From contig JAGPYM010000005.1 in assembly GCA_020736575.1 (NCBI GenBank), positions 1,860,001-1,924,000 of the forward strand: a stretch of DNA of 64,000 bases, in the 5' to 3' direction. Made by a program: the position numbers and the translations under genes. Positions 47,488 to 57,429 of the stretch are shown piece by piece; position 1 is the first letter of the stretch; every line of letters begins with the position of its first letter. This DNA comes from Thelonectria olida (taxonomy: Eukaryota; Ascomycota; Sordariomycetes; Hypocreales; Nectriaceae). The notes under the pieces are model-generated. The model had not been told where the DNA came from and did not search any database. It worked only from the letters and a program-made list of their open reading frames with translations.

Positions 47488-49241
47488 ATGTCGTTTGGAT
47501 ATTCCGTCGGCGACGTCATCGCCGGTGCCAACTTGACGTACCGGCTCATCAGGATCATGGCCGATACTAAAGGCGCCTCAATCGAGTATCTTGAGGCTAT
47601 GTCCGAATTGTCGGCGATGCAACAGGCCTTTCTTCAGATCAGCCAAATCAGGAGCCACGAGATGCTGCCCCCTGCCACAGTAAACGCTGCATCCCATATT
47701 ATCCTGTCATCGATGGACACCATCGCCAAGTTCCTCGAGCGCACCAAGCACTACCAGCGCAAGCTCGAAGACCCTCGGGCTGCCAATTTTCAAAATTCGT
47801 GGTACAAAGTTGGATGGACCCTGTTCAAGTCTCACGAACTCCGTTCTCTTCGAGACGCCCTCCATTCCAAGCTCACATCAGTTCAAGTCCTGCTGTCAGC
47901 AGCTTCCTAGTGAGACTTCACAGCACTTAGGGGAGGCTTCACTGAGCAAACTCTTGCTAACCTGCCTGTCTAGCGGCCCACCTATCCCAGCGACTGTGGC
48001 TAAATATCAAGTCGGCGATCAAAATCCCTACGATCCATCTTCAACCCCTTTGCCTCGTTCAACAAGTGACCTGGTAGAAAACAACCCGACGGCTTTAGGT
48101 CGGTCATTTCCGACGCCAGAACAAAGCCATCTCACCGCCCTAACTTCAGAAGGCAGCAGTAGTCATCCACTGTCGCAGGAGCCTGTACTAACATTTGGCC
48201 CCGTCTGTATAGGACATGGAGTATCTCATCAAACAAGCTTTTTTCGACGTGGATGTACTTGGACCGCAAGTGTATAAAGGCCGTTACGACTTGATGGGCC
48301 CAGGCGGGACGTTCATCCTTCCAAGCGTCTGGGCAGAGAGCGTGGAGCCAGAGATGGACATCAACATGACCATGTGGCCCTTGAATAAGTTTCCTCCGTT
48401 GGATAAAAGCCGAGGACGGAGACCAGAACAACCAGGGTTGAAAATGATGCCAGGCCCCTCAGGGATGCCGCATTATGTGGATCAGGATACGAGAACGACC
48501 CCCAGGTAGCTACCTGATGCCAGCCCCCATGGCTCCGGAACGCCAGCGGTTCCAGCTCCTCTGGCGCTGTCATTTCCTCATTCGACCGCACCGGACCAGA
48601 TACATATGAGAGAAAGGAATCCTCAGTCATATACCGGTTTCAAGGAGTTAAGTCGCCATCCCCGTCAACCAAGTGACATAAGGAACTCTCAGCGTCAGAA
48701 TGAGAGGCTTGAGCCTGACGAGGAAATGTTTGCACGCATCAAGGAACTGAATGCAATCACAAAACCAGCAGTCATTGAAATCCTTAAGAATATGCAGGAG
48801 TGTTCAAAGATCACTCAGGCCCAATCTGAGAATTTGATTGAACATCTCAAAACAATGCCTCTGGACTTGTTTGAAGACAGTGTCCGCGCCTTTCTGGGTG
48901 AGATGTCCTCCCGGAAGATGGTTAGAGAAGGAAGGACGAGTCAAAACTTTTATATAGGAAGTATAGAGGGGCCAACGGCCTTCAACTATGCTATTGGCAG
49001 CGGCAAAAACTACAAACACAAGGAGGAGAAGGAGGAGGAGAGTGGACATTCTACCGAGACTCACGATCATGAGTCTGTTGCCCCTGCGAGTGATTCGGAG
49101 GACTGGGAAGACTGCACAGACGACGAAGAACACGTCATTGAAGACGAAGATGACAGTCATCAGAGATCAAGATCGCCGTCAACTAAAAGTAAAATCTTTA
49201 CGCCAAGCAGGAGAGCGGGACACCGTGTAACGACACATTGA
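47488..49241 (+). pseudogene. Damaged gene with N-terminal helical domain, partial ULD and acidic tail
   Basis: Exon 1 (47488..47909) encodes MSFGYSVGDVIAGANLTYRL and a helical domain typical of fungal ubiquitin-like (ULD) domain proteins. A 64-bp intron (47910..47973, CTAAC branch) leads to a Ser/Thr/Pro-rich linker. From 48213 the C-terminal half of the ULD is clear: DMEYLIKQAFFDVDVLGPQV, then RYDLMGPGGTFILPSVW and MTMWPLNKFPPL. The N-terminal ULD half (FKDAVGRKF..FP..KTW in the paralogue at 52.2 kb) is absent, and no donor restores the frame plausibly. After the ULD a single TAG at 48507-48509 interrupts a frame that otherwise runs on to 49241 with an acidic tail. It is either a recent pseudogene or an unusual gene using readthrough or unseen introns. 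Confidence 0.6.
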
Positions 49242-49604
49242 TACTCTGACCGCTCTGAAGGCATTATGATCTCATGCATGCATCTTAGAAGTTGATGAAG
49301 AAACTATAAAGGAAATTTGAAACACAGGTAACAGTTGTTTCTTTATTATAGTTCTCGGCCTGTATGTCAGGGGTGGAGTATATCGTGTCCCTTTTGGTGA
49401 TGTGTCTTTGTTCCCGGAATGGCACAATGAATCCCATGTTACAGCAACCACACCAACGACAAATGCTCGAATATCTGTGAAGGAAGCTAACAAAGATGGC
49501 TTTCGACTGCAGGCAAACATGACCACATCAGATGATAGATTCCTCCCTCAGCTCTGTGAATAGTTATTCAAAGAGGATGCGGTGATAGAGAATCAGAGAT
49601 GGCT
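49242..49604. other. Intergenic region
   Basis: Between the damaged ULD gene and the core promoter of the cysteine-rich peptide gene. No coding signal. Confidence 0.4.
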
Positions 49605-49610
49605 CCTATT

Positions 49611-49618
49611 TATATAAA
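49611..49618 (+). promoter_or_regulatory. TATA box of the cysteine-rich peptide gene
   Basis: TATATAAA lies 94 bases before the ATG at 49705, a normal spacing for a TATA-driven fungal gene with a short leader. Confidence 0.6.
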
Positions 49619-49704
49619 TCGGGATGGCCGAGCAGGAAAAAGACGACAAGAACAGAATTCAAGCTATTCGTTTCAGAACACTTCATGTATCAACTTCAAC
49701 GACA

Positions 49705-49924
49705 ATGAAAACCGCCGTCATCGTCTCCGTCCTTTCGCTGGGCACTCTCGGCCTCGCCCTGCCCAAGCCAGACGGCATCGTGCTTGTTCCCATCGACAGG
49801 GGCTGTTGGCGCACGTAAGCAATTCGCCATTTTCGTCATGCTCACTACGTGGCTTCTGACTTTAAACTATTATAGTACGAACTGCTGTATTGATTTGTGC
49901 CAGTGCGGAGATGGTAAGTGCTGA
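49705..49924 (+). CDS. Small cysteine-rich secreted peptide (effector- or defensin-like candidate)
   Basis: Exons 49705..49814 and 49876..49924 with a 61-bp intron (GTAAGC..TATAG); 52 aa. A signal peptide (MKTAVIVSVLSLGTLGLALP) is followed by a mature part of about 32 residues with six cysteines arranged C-x6-C-C-x4-C-x-C-x5-C, ending at the last Cys. Six cysteines would allow three disulfide bonds. A good TATA box sits upstream. A perfect GTAAGT donor overlaps the last codons, so an alternative form could splice 49916 to 49961 and continue to 50105 (HYWVPGNVYQMN...). I prefer the short form because it ends neatly on Cys. No family was recognised; effector, antimicrobial or signalling roles are all possible. 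Confidence 0.65.
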
Positions 49925-50442
49925 CAAGACGGCCCGATTGAGGTTCAAGACATATGTAGCTCACTATTGGGTGCCAGGGAACGTCTATCAGATGAACACG
50001 AAGTGGACTACAATCAATCTTGTAACCCCCGTGGGCAATTATCTGGGATTTGCCAGCGGCGCCGGGCTATTGTTGTTGAGTGTCTCGTCGCATTCTCAGC
50101 AGTGACGTGGCATGATGATGTGCGTATTCACTTCGGAGGATGAATGGATTGATTGATTAGTCACAATGTGGCTTATGGCTGTATACTCTTCTTGCTGAGC
50201 TGGGTACCTCGCGCCTGTTCTCCAACTTACATCTCAAAGATATTGTTTCATCTGGTGCCGTTCCAGATATTTCAATTTTAGTTACTCTCTACTCTACCCA
50301 TTTCGTGCGAGGATGGGTGATATTCCAAGACTCTCAAAGCAAACGAATCAATTTCCTGTAACCCCATCCAACTCTCGACATCTGACACTCTTCATCTCTC
50401 AACAATAATCATTGTCCGGAGTAATAACGAAGTTTGCTGGTA
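49925..50442. other. 3' flank, possible alternative exon
   Basis: Bases 49962-50105 could be an alternative last exon of the peptide gene. The rest shows nothing. Confidence 0.35.
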
Positions 50443-51183
50443 CTATAGCGCTCCCAAAGCTCGTTGACTCCGGCCCCAGTACTGGTCGTTTGCTTTCATC
50501 ACAGAAATCCACCCATTCATCATGTTTGATGACGCGCCGTCGCCCGAGAGAGGTGCCGACTTCCCAGTGACCTTTCCATCATGGGTCCAAAAGCAGAAGA
50601 CTCGTTTATCGGTTGATTCAGCGCGAAGATCCGAGTGTCTACCGGGGTTGACCGCAATGGTTTCGAAGTAGTCGATCTTAATCTCTTCCTCCAGAGTGTC
50701 TAAGGAACCATCAGTCCTCAGGCGAACTGCAAAAGAGATAATTCCTTCGGGCTCGTCTGGGTCCAACAAAAAGACGTAAAGAAGATACGTCTTTGTAAAC
50801 TTTGAAAAAGTTACAACAGCTTGCGTTTTCGGACGCTTTATCTTAATGGAAATGCTGGCTGGGAACTGGAGTTTGACAGTTCTCCAGAGGATGGGATCGC
50901 CACGAGCCCAGTCTTCAATGTACGATATTGGCATGCTTGATAGCCAGACCTGACAACCATCCCCCCCCCCTCGCACGTCCAAGTTGAAGACGTACTTGAA
51001 GAGGGCGTACTTGGATCCCGGGTAGATCAATTGACCGTCCCAAGATTGTCTGTTTGATTCCGGGTTTGATTGCGATGGAGCATCGCGCTTCTCCCATTCC
51101 TTTGTTTTGGGCGACAGGGTGTAAAAAAACCTCTTTTCATTGGTGGAGGGTCGGACTACAGGGGACTTGTAAATACTGGTCAA
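50443..51183 (-). CDS. Orphan protein, 5' end not resolved
   Basis: A 246-codon open frame with coding character: GSKYALFKYVFNLDVRGGGD, ILWRTVKLQFPASISIKIKR, YLLYVFLLDPDEPEGIISF and KRVFCFWTHDGKVTG. It has no ATG at its 5' end. The frame opens right after TTAAC..AAATAG, which would serve as a branch site and acceptor, so an upstream exon probably exists; no donor could be fixed. Alternating hydrophobic and polar residues suggest beta structure, perhaps lectin-like, but no family is recognised. A run of ten C (50961-50970) encodes its glycines and stays in frame here. A degraded gene is the main alternative. Confidence 0.5.
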   Translation of the reverse strand: MTSIYKSPVVRPSTNEKRFFYTLSPKTKEWEKRDAPSQSNPESNRQSWDGQLIYPGSKYALFKYVFNLDVRGGGDGCQVWLSSMPISYIEDWARGDPILWRTVKLQFPASISIKIKRPKTQAVVTFSKFTKTYLLYVFLLDPDEPEGIISFAVRLRTDGSLDTLEEEIKIDYFETIAVNPGRHSDLRAESTDKRVFCFWTHDGKVTGKSAPLSGDGASSNMMNGWISVMKANDQYWGRSQRALGAL

Positions 51184-52196
51184 CTATTTGTGTGTTAACT
51201 TGTACAGCTACCTATGTATCTTATAGTCGTAGAGCTGGCCTGAGCAGACGATGACGGCGAGTTGAGAGCTTTAGAAGAGTTCTTGTAAATCCAAGTTGTA
51301 AGACTATGACAATGAGCGACAACTGATGGCTCTCCGACCCTAACCAAGAGGCAGGTATGATAACGACCTCTTGAGCAATACTCGTCAATATTGATCGCCA
51401 ACTATTGCGAGAGAAGTTTAGAACCATCATTAGTAGAATTTCAAATTGCAGTGTTGTGCCCAAGGGCTAATACAGTGCTGAACTAGTTACATAGGTTGTT
51501 CAACATGGAAGAAAGTCTATAAGACCAACCACTCTAAGGTCGAGGAGTTCCTCTTATCGAGGATCAACATGCGATTCATGACCAACTTCACCCTCCGCCG
51601 AGCTTTCTTCCAGTAAGATGCTGAGCTGATGCGAGAGATGCAACGTCTTTGTAACGATTCCGACGCGCCAACTTCGATACCATCCTACCACGATCTCCCA
51701 AACACGTCAGAAAGCTCCATGTTGTTGCTATTGATGACGAGACAACAATTTGGGTCGCTTAACAGGCCGCATACACAGCCACAGTTACGGTCTCAGCGAC
51801 AGTGGAGTGCCAGCAGCTACGATGAGTTGCGACCGTCAAGACGAATTGAACTCATGCGACCGTAGCTGGCACAGATGCCTGCTTTTATAGCATCTTCTAT
51901 CTCTATGCCTATTCTCAAGGATCGTCAAGGTCATCCAGCTTTATTATTCGGGAAATCAGTCACATGGAATAGGTACAGTCTCTTCTTGGCTATTTGCACC
52001 GTTGAAGAGAGCTGCGCCTCAGGCTGAGGGACCAGGTAAGGCGTATTTCAATGTGGGCTATGCATGCAAGAACTAGCCAATGTTGAGTACCAACAGGCAT
52101 CCCCCGCTTCCATTCATCCTTGTTTAAAGGCACTGGACGGCCTAAAAGCTCACCTGGTTTCTCCCTCAAACCTGTCAACCTCGACAATTTGTCGTG
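51184..52196. other. Intergenic region, includes missing 5' part of the orphan gene
   Basis: About 1 kb between the divergent orphan gene and HeLo-ULD gene. Open frames near 51195-51463 (minus) may contain the lost upstream exon. No other feature. Confidence 0.35.
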
Positions 52197-53953
52197 ATGG
52201 ACCCCCTTTCCCTCATGGCCAGCGTTGCTGGCGTCGCAACCGCCGGCATCCAGCTCTCAAAGGCCATCTACCACTTGATGGCTACAATCCATGGCGCGTC
52301 TAGGGAAATGAAAGAAATCGCACGTACTATTGCCGACTTGTCCACAATACTCGGAGAACTTCGTCGGGTGCTGAGGGATGGCGCCGACCTATGCAGCCGC
52401 AGGTCGTTACGGCAGATCAAGTCCACAATGCGACGCATCTCCCGGATCCACGACGAAGTCTACGACATGATGGATGGGATCCGAAGCTTTGCAGGCTTGA
52501 AATGGATGTTCAAACGCTCTGAAGTCCAGGATAAGCTTGCTCGAATTGAGAGCTACAAAACTGGCATCCAGCTTATGCTCAATATTCTGGTCCTTGCCAT
52601 CACGACAAGAAAGTATTCAAAGTGAGGAACCCAATATCAGGTGCTCAATATGGACTGCTAATCATATCATCTGAATTAGGTCATCAGGTTCACGAGCCCA
52701 CAGGATTGATCAGGAAGACCAGCGCCAAAAACAGGAACAAGAGCAGGACATCCAACTGCTTCGCCAGCAATCCGAGAACTTGGCCTTTGCAGCTCGTCAA
52801 TCTCTTGCTGATCTTTCCAGTCAAAATTGCGATGCCGATCCAGAGGAATCAACCGATGCCGGTTCCGACCAAGGCGACGAGACCAGCACCCAGCTCCAGG
52901 TATACAGGCAAAGGTCTGATGACACGGCCAATTGGCTCTTTGACTTGGTATTCTCGTCATACGCCCAGTCATGCGCGGATGCCAGCGTCCAGGAGGAGGA
53001 CCGGGACTCGACCAACTCAGACTCCTCATCAGCGACGTCAAGTATGGACGAGCACGCTCAAGAACATTCTTCCAAGAACAGCGAACACAGTACAAGTCAC
53101 AAAGTCGTACCGCGAGGCCCAGCCGAAATGAAAATGGCCATATACGAACCCGGTGCAGCCTCTTCGCTTGTCAAAGAGCTCATTGCCGACTGGACGTTAT
53201 TGACAGAGAAGGAAATCGAGAGCATCACTAGCGATGAGCAGAGTTCGAAGGAAAAAGAAGCTCAGGTTTCCGCTGAATCGAAAAAAGACGACAGGTTCAT
53301 CCAGTTCAAAGACGCTGTTGGGCGGAAGTTCAAGTTTCCGTTCCACCGTGTCAAGACATGGGAAGTATGGGATTGGGCCCAGCACCTACAACTGTCTGGA
53401 AGTCGCTAACTGGAAATTTTAGGGTATGAAGACGCTGATAACCTCTGCCTTCGTCCAGGTCGACGTTCTTGGGCCACACGTACTTGAGGGACATTATGAT
53501 TTAGTAGCCCCTGAGGGTGATATCATATTACCAGAAATCTGGGAGGACATTATAGAGCCTGACATGGCCGTTACAATGACCATGTGGCCAATGGACAAAC
53601 TGCCACCAGTGGGCCCAAAACCTTTGCAACTGCCCATGGGAGGAATGCCACCACCAGGGGGCGTATGGGGCGAGTTTTTTTCAGGTAAACGACCAGCAAA
53701 AGGACAGCAACCAAAACAACCACCGCTCAAACCAGATGCGCCGACGCCGCCAACGCCAGAGCCGCCAAGCGTAACCCAGCAAACCCCCCAAACAGCAGCC
53801 AGAAGAAGCCCGGAGAATGATCAAGTCGGTGGTGGGCCGAAGAAGGCGACAGCCAGGAAGAAGCACGCATCGAAAGTTAAAATCTCGGAGTGGATAACCG
53901 AAGACGGGAACATATCTGTAGGCGTGTCCGGGAAGAGAATGAATCCTAGTTAA
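52197..53953 (+). CDS. HeLo-like N-terminal domain plus ubiquitin-like (ULD) domain protein
   Basis: Exons 52197..52621, 52680..53364 and 53423..53953; both introns are 58 bp with CTAAT or CTAAC branch sites; 546 aa. The N-terminus (MDPLSLMASVAGVATAGIQL...) is the helical domain found at the head of fungal STAND/NLR proteins (Helo_like_N type). A Gln/Glu-rich coil and acidic Ser-rich linker follow. The ULD begins FIQFKDAVGRKFKFPFHRVK and continues across intron 2 with TLITSAFVQVDVLGPHVLEG and AVTMTMWPMDKLPP. The C-terminus is Pro-rich then basic. HeLo-type domains can permeabilise membranes in fungal cell-death pathways; ULD domains are thought to mediate protein contacts. Function inferred from architecture only. 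Confidence 0.87.
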
Positions 53954-55008
53954 GGTAACTGAGGCGAGGGAATTGGTCGGGGAGACTGGGTCCTCGAGCA
54001 GGCACACTTAGAACACCTCTTCCAGTTGCCAATAGACCGAGTATCACTCAACTTAGGTTCACCCTTACGACTCTCCTTATCATCGACATAGAACGTGTGA
54101 ACAGTCCGGATGTCACAATCCTGTGCCTCTGCTCCGTTCTAAGGGAACTAGTTTCGTTAGGCCACTCTTAGAAGTTGACGGTTTGGTTAGGGAGAGCAGA
54201 AGGTTTAAGAAATGAGCAAAGCTAAGGCGAACGAGAGCATGCCTGAAGTATAGAAAAGTCAACCTACTGGAAGGCCTTGCTGTTATCGTCAGGATCAATT
54301 AAGACACGGAACATGTTAGAAAAAGATATGTTATTTGGCTTACACCGTATATCATCTACTATACCTTGGCTACTTAATGACTGGACATGGAAACGAAAAC
54401 TGAGGACTGGTGTGCGAACGGTGTCAAAATGGCTCGTTACCAGGCGCCGCCCGACAACTATGTTTCTTGGGCATCTTACTGTGTCTTTACGTCGGGGAAC
54501 GAAGTGACGAAAGGGTCTGATCCATCGTCGTCAAGCCACATGCACAACCCGCTTTCCCACAACTACGGCACAAGAAAGGCAGTTGCCTCTTCAGAAATAT
54601 GGACTGCTTTGAGGAACTAGTTCTTTCGAATTGACAAGCTGGAGTAACTAGTTACATCTACCTAGGAAACAAATGACAAATGCGAGACAGGAGAAGACAA
54701 CCTATACGAGAGCCAATGAACCGTTACCAGCCCATAGACTAATAGTCAGAGTCGTAAGACCCAGCATCGTCATCGTCGCTGTCGTCATATGTATCAATGC
54801 ATTTACACTCATCTTCACACAAGTCCGTAATAATTCGCCAGAATTGCCCCTGGTCCCAAGCCTTACTTATTTGTTTACCTAATTAACGGTCTACACTTGC
54901 CCTTCATATTCCTCTTACACGCCCACCATGGCTCAGTCTACTGTAGCCCTAGGCTGACCAGTCGGGAACATCGCTTTCGGACCCTTCTGTCTATCACTCA
55001 TCAACAAG
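53954..55008. other. Intergenic region
   Basis: AT-richer sequence with only short open frames (for example 54387-54620), none with a recognisable motif. Confidence 0.4.
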
Positions 55009-56160
55009 GTGATAGATTCGAGGGAGGGAGTCATGATAAGAATTCTTTCTCGGAGTGGCAAACCTCGTCGTCTCTTCCATTACGCACAGCAACGACGCAA
55101 ACCAAAACGCCATCTCTTTCGGATCGTCTATGAAGAAGTTCTGTCAAGGCGCCGCACACAGCCGGCGTGGGCGTGGATGGCTGGCTTCTCAAACATTGTC
55201 ACGACCATCTTTTTTGAGGACACGGAGCCTGGGGTTGTTGATGAGGAATTCCAACGGCAGCACAATTTAGAAGTGAGTATTCGAGCTCCAAAACGGACGG
55301 CCGATTCACCAATTAGGGGAGAGGTTCACCTATACGACCATCAACGGCATGGTTTGATGCTTAAGGATCTGGGCAGGCAACAGACTGCACCTACAGTGGG
55401 AAGCGGCTCTCGTCATCTCAAAACGGAGATGGTGCCTTCATGTTGTATAGGTACAATTCCTCTGGAAACTTGACTGCGCGAGGCGCCACCACTCTGGGCC
55501 ACGGTACCGCGGGCATCGATGGCATTTGGGACGGTGTTTCTGTGTTTGAGGTGAAATATGACGGAGCTGGCCAAATGACCGCTGTGAGACCGCTAATTCT
55601 CACTTCTCGTTCGAGTATGATGCCATTGGGGAGATTCCTTCCATCACCGACGTGCCAGCAAACGAAACGACTAGGATTATGTCCGATGATGAAGGTCATA
55701 CCGTCAAGCGCGTGCAGTCTGATGAGGCCTGACGGGAAGCGCTCCGTCCGATATGCCCTCTGCCACCAACAGCATCTTCTCGCAACCATTATCATGGACC
55801 AAACTTCGGACTCGACGCCTGCGGCACAGTCTACTCACCTGCCGATCTTTTCGCCAGCCTCTGCAGAGAATCTATCCATCCTGGAGCAAGTTTCAAATGA
55901 CCCTGGAGATCTACAGCGGCATCAGCTGGTACTTTTCATTCTTTGTCGTTTTTTCTTCCTTGTTCCCTTTGTTTGATGCACAGGCCTCATTTATCGTGGA
56001 CGTCTCAACCAATCCATTGGTTGGACAGGGGCGCATCGCCAGGCGACCGGGTTTCACTAAGCGCCTTATCAAAGGCGGCAAAATACGAACGATTGGGAGC
56101 CAACTTACACAAACTCAGACGTCTGGCCGCCTTGTCATACGTCCCGAAGCGATATGAACA
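55009..56160 (+). pseudogene. Possible decayed gene, family unknown
   Basis: Protein-like stretches occur in sequence but in different frames: NAISFGSSMKKFCQGAAHS, FFEDTEPGVVDEEFQRQHNL, MLYRYNSSGNLTARGATTLG followed by IDGIWDGVSVFEVKYDGAG, then FEYDAIGEIPSITDVPANET, and NFGLDACGTVYSPADLFASL. Stops and frame changes separate them and no set of introns joins them cleanly. I do not recognise the family. It could also be chance open frames in GC-rich sequence. Confidence 0.35.
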
Positions 56161-56495
56161 ATGGTCGGCTTGAAATGGTTGGTCATAATCTCTTGCACAT
56201 GAGGCCGATGGGTCGCAACAAGAGAGGCCTGCGACAAACGGACCCTGGAAGGCTGGGGCTCTTCTTTGTCGGCCTGTTTATTTTTGTTTTATCTATTGTT
56301 TGTCTGCTGGCATTTATAAAGAACACTCGCCAGCTATCCATACTCTCTTGCTGACCATTCGTCCTCCATCGTTTCGTCTCTTTTTTCTTTTGCCCTTCTC
56401 TTGCATCCAAGTCATTCTTTTTCCACTGCTGGTCAGTGTTATCTTTCTCATCCATCCGTTATTAGTTCCACACTCTCTCTCATAACTCTACGAAA
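56161..56495 (+). promoter_or_regulatory. Promoter and leader of the MARVEL-like gene
   Basis: A TATAAA at 56315-56320 lies 176 bases before the ATG, followed by a strongly pyrimidine-rich leader, a typical fungal core promoter. Confidence 0.5.
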
Positions 56496-57236
56496 ATGGG
56501 CAAACTCGGAGACGCCCTCAAAACCGGCCAATCCGCCATCGAGCTTGGTCGCTCTGCCCAGGGCCTTGCCGGCGCCGCCTCCGAGTTCCGCGCTGCAGAC
56601 AAAAAAGAACTCGGTCGCAAGGCCGGCCGTCACGCCTTCAACGAGGGCGCCGACAAGGGCAAGACGGTGGGAAAGACGTGGCTCAAGACATTCGAGACAG
56701 TCCCGCGCCTGATCTGCCGCGGTCTGCAGTTTCTATTTGCCATCATCGCATGCGGCTTCTACGGCAACCGCGTCCAAGCAGACGACAAGGCCGACGACGG
56801 CTTCTCGCCAGAGTGGCTCTTTGCCATCGTTGTGGCTGGCGCGTCGGCAACCACGGCCATTCTCTTTGTGGCTCTCACGCCCCTCGGTGCCATCCCGTAC
56901 TTTGGCAGCAAGCTCAAGCTCGTTAAGACCTATCGCGCCTTTGCCTGGGATCTGATCCTCTTCGTCGCATGGATGGTTGTGTTTGGCATCTTTGCGGGCA
57001 TCTTCCTGAAGCGAGACAGCGACGACCCGTACAAGGGAAGCAGCACGAGCCTGATGAAGGTCGCCGTCTGGATTGATCTTGTCAACGCTATACTCTGGTT
57101 GGTCTCGGGAGTGTACGGCGGGTGCAAGACCTTCCTCGGGGACAAGGCCGACGAAATGTCGGAAAAGATGGGGCAGAAGCTGTTTGAGAAGAAGAAGGGA
57201 CAAGCGAAGGAGGCCTCTGATGCGGAGAGCGTGTAA
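56496..57236 (+). CDS. MARVEL-like four-span membrane protein
   Basis: Single exon, 246 aa. A basic, Ala/Gly-rich N-terminal cytosolic part is followed by four hydrophobic spans: LQFLFAIIACGFYG, LFAIVVAGASATTAILFVAL, AWDLILFVAWMVVFGIFAGI and VAVWIDLVNAILWLVSGVYG. The first span begins with RGLQFLFAIIACGFYGNRV, the usual opening of fungal MARVEL-type proteins. The C-terminus is Lys/Glu-rich. Such proteins are linked to membrane apposition and vesicle traffic; the role here is not known. It converges with the Zn2Cys6 gene, with under 200 bp between their stops. Confidence 0.78.
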   Translation: MGKLGDALKTGQSAIELGRSAQGLAGAASEFRAADKKELGRKAGRHAFNEGADKGKTVGKTWLKTFETVPRLICRGLQFLFAIIACGFYGNRVQADDKADDGFSPEWLFAIVVAGASATTAILFVALTPLGAIPYFGSKLKLVKTYRAFAWDLILFVAWMVVFGIFAGIFLKRDSDDPYKGSSTSLMKVAVWIDLVNAILWLVSGVYGGCKTFLGDKADEMSEKMGQKLFEKKKGQAKEASDAESV

Positions 57237-57429
57237 TTACATATTATGGCGGATTCAATTTGGATTGTGTATGGTCTTCCGCGCTGTACGGGTTACTACA
57301 TGCCCGTTATTAGCATTAATGTCGGCCCCAGCTTGAGGCAGCTGGCGCTCAGCTCTGTACGAAGAAATGGAAATAGATTTTGGTTCGCGTCATTGGTTTA
57401 ATTCGGACTCTACAGTATCTATTCTGCCT

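Noticed and set aside
50443..51183. Idea that the orphan next to the island is a gasdermin partner of the CHAT protease
   Set aside because: Length is similar but no gasdermin N-terminal pattern or cleavage-linker/C-terminal repressor layout could be seen; kept as unknown.
54387..54620. 77-codon frame beginning METKTEDWCANG
   Set aside because: Short, no homology cue, no promoter; probably chance.
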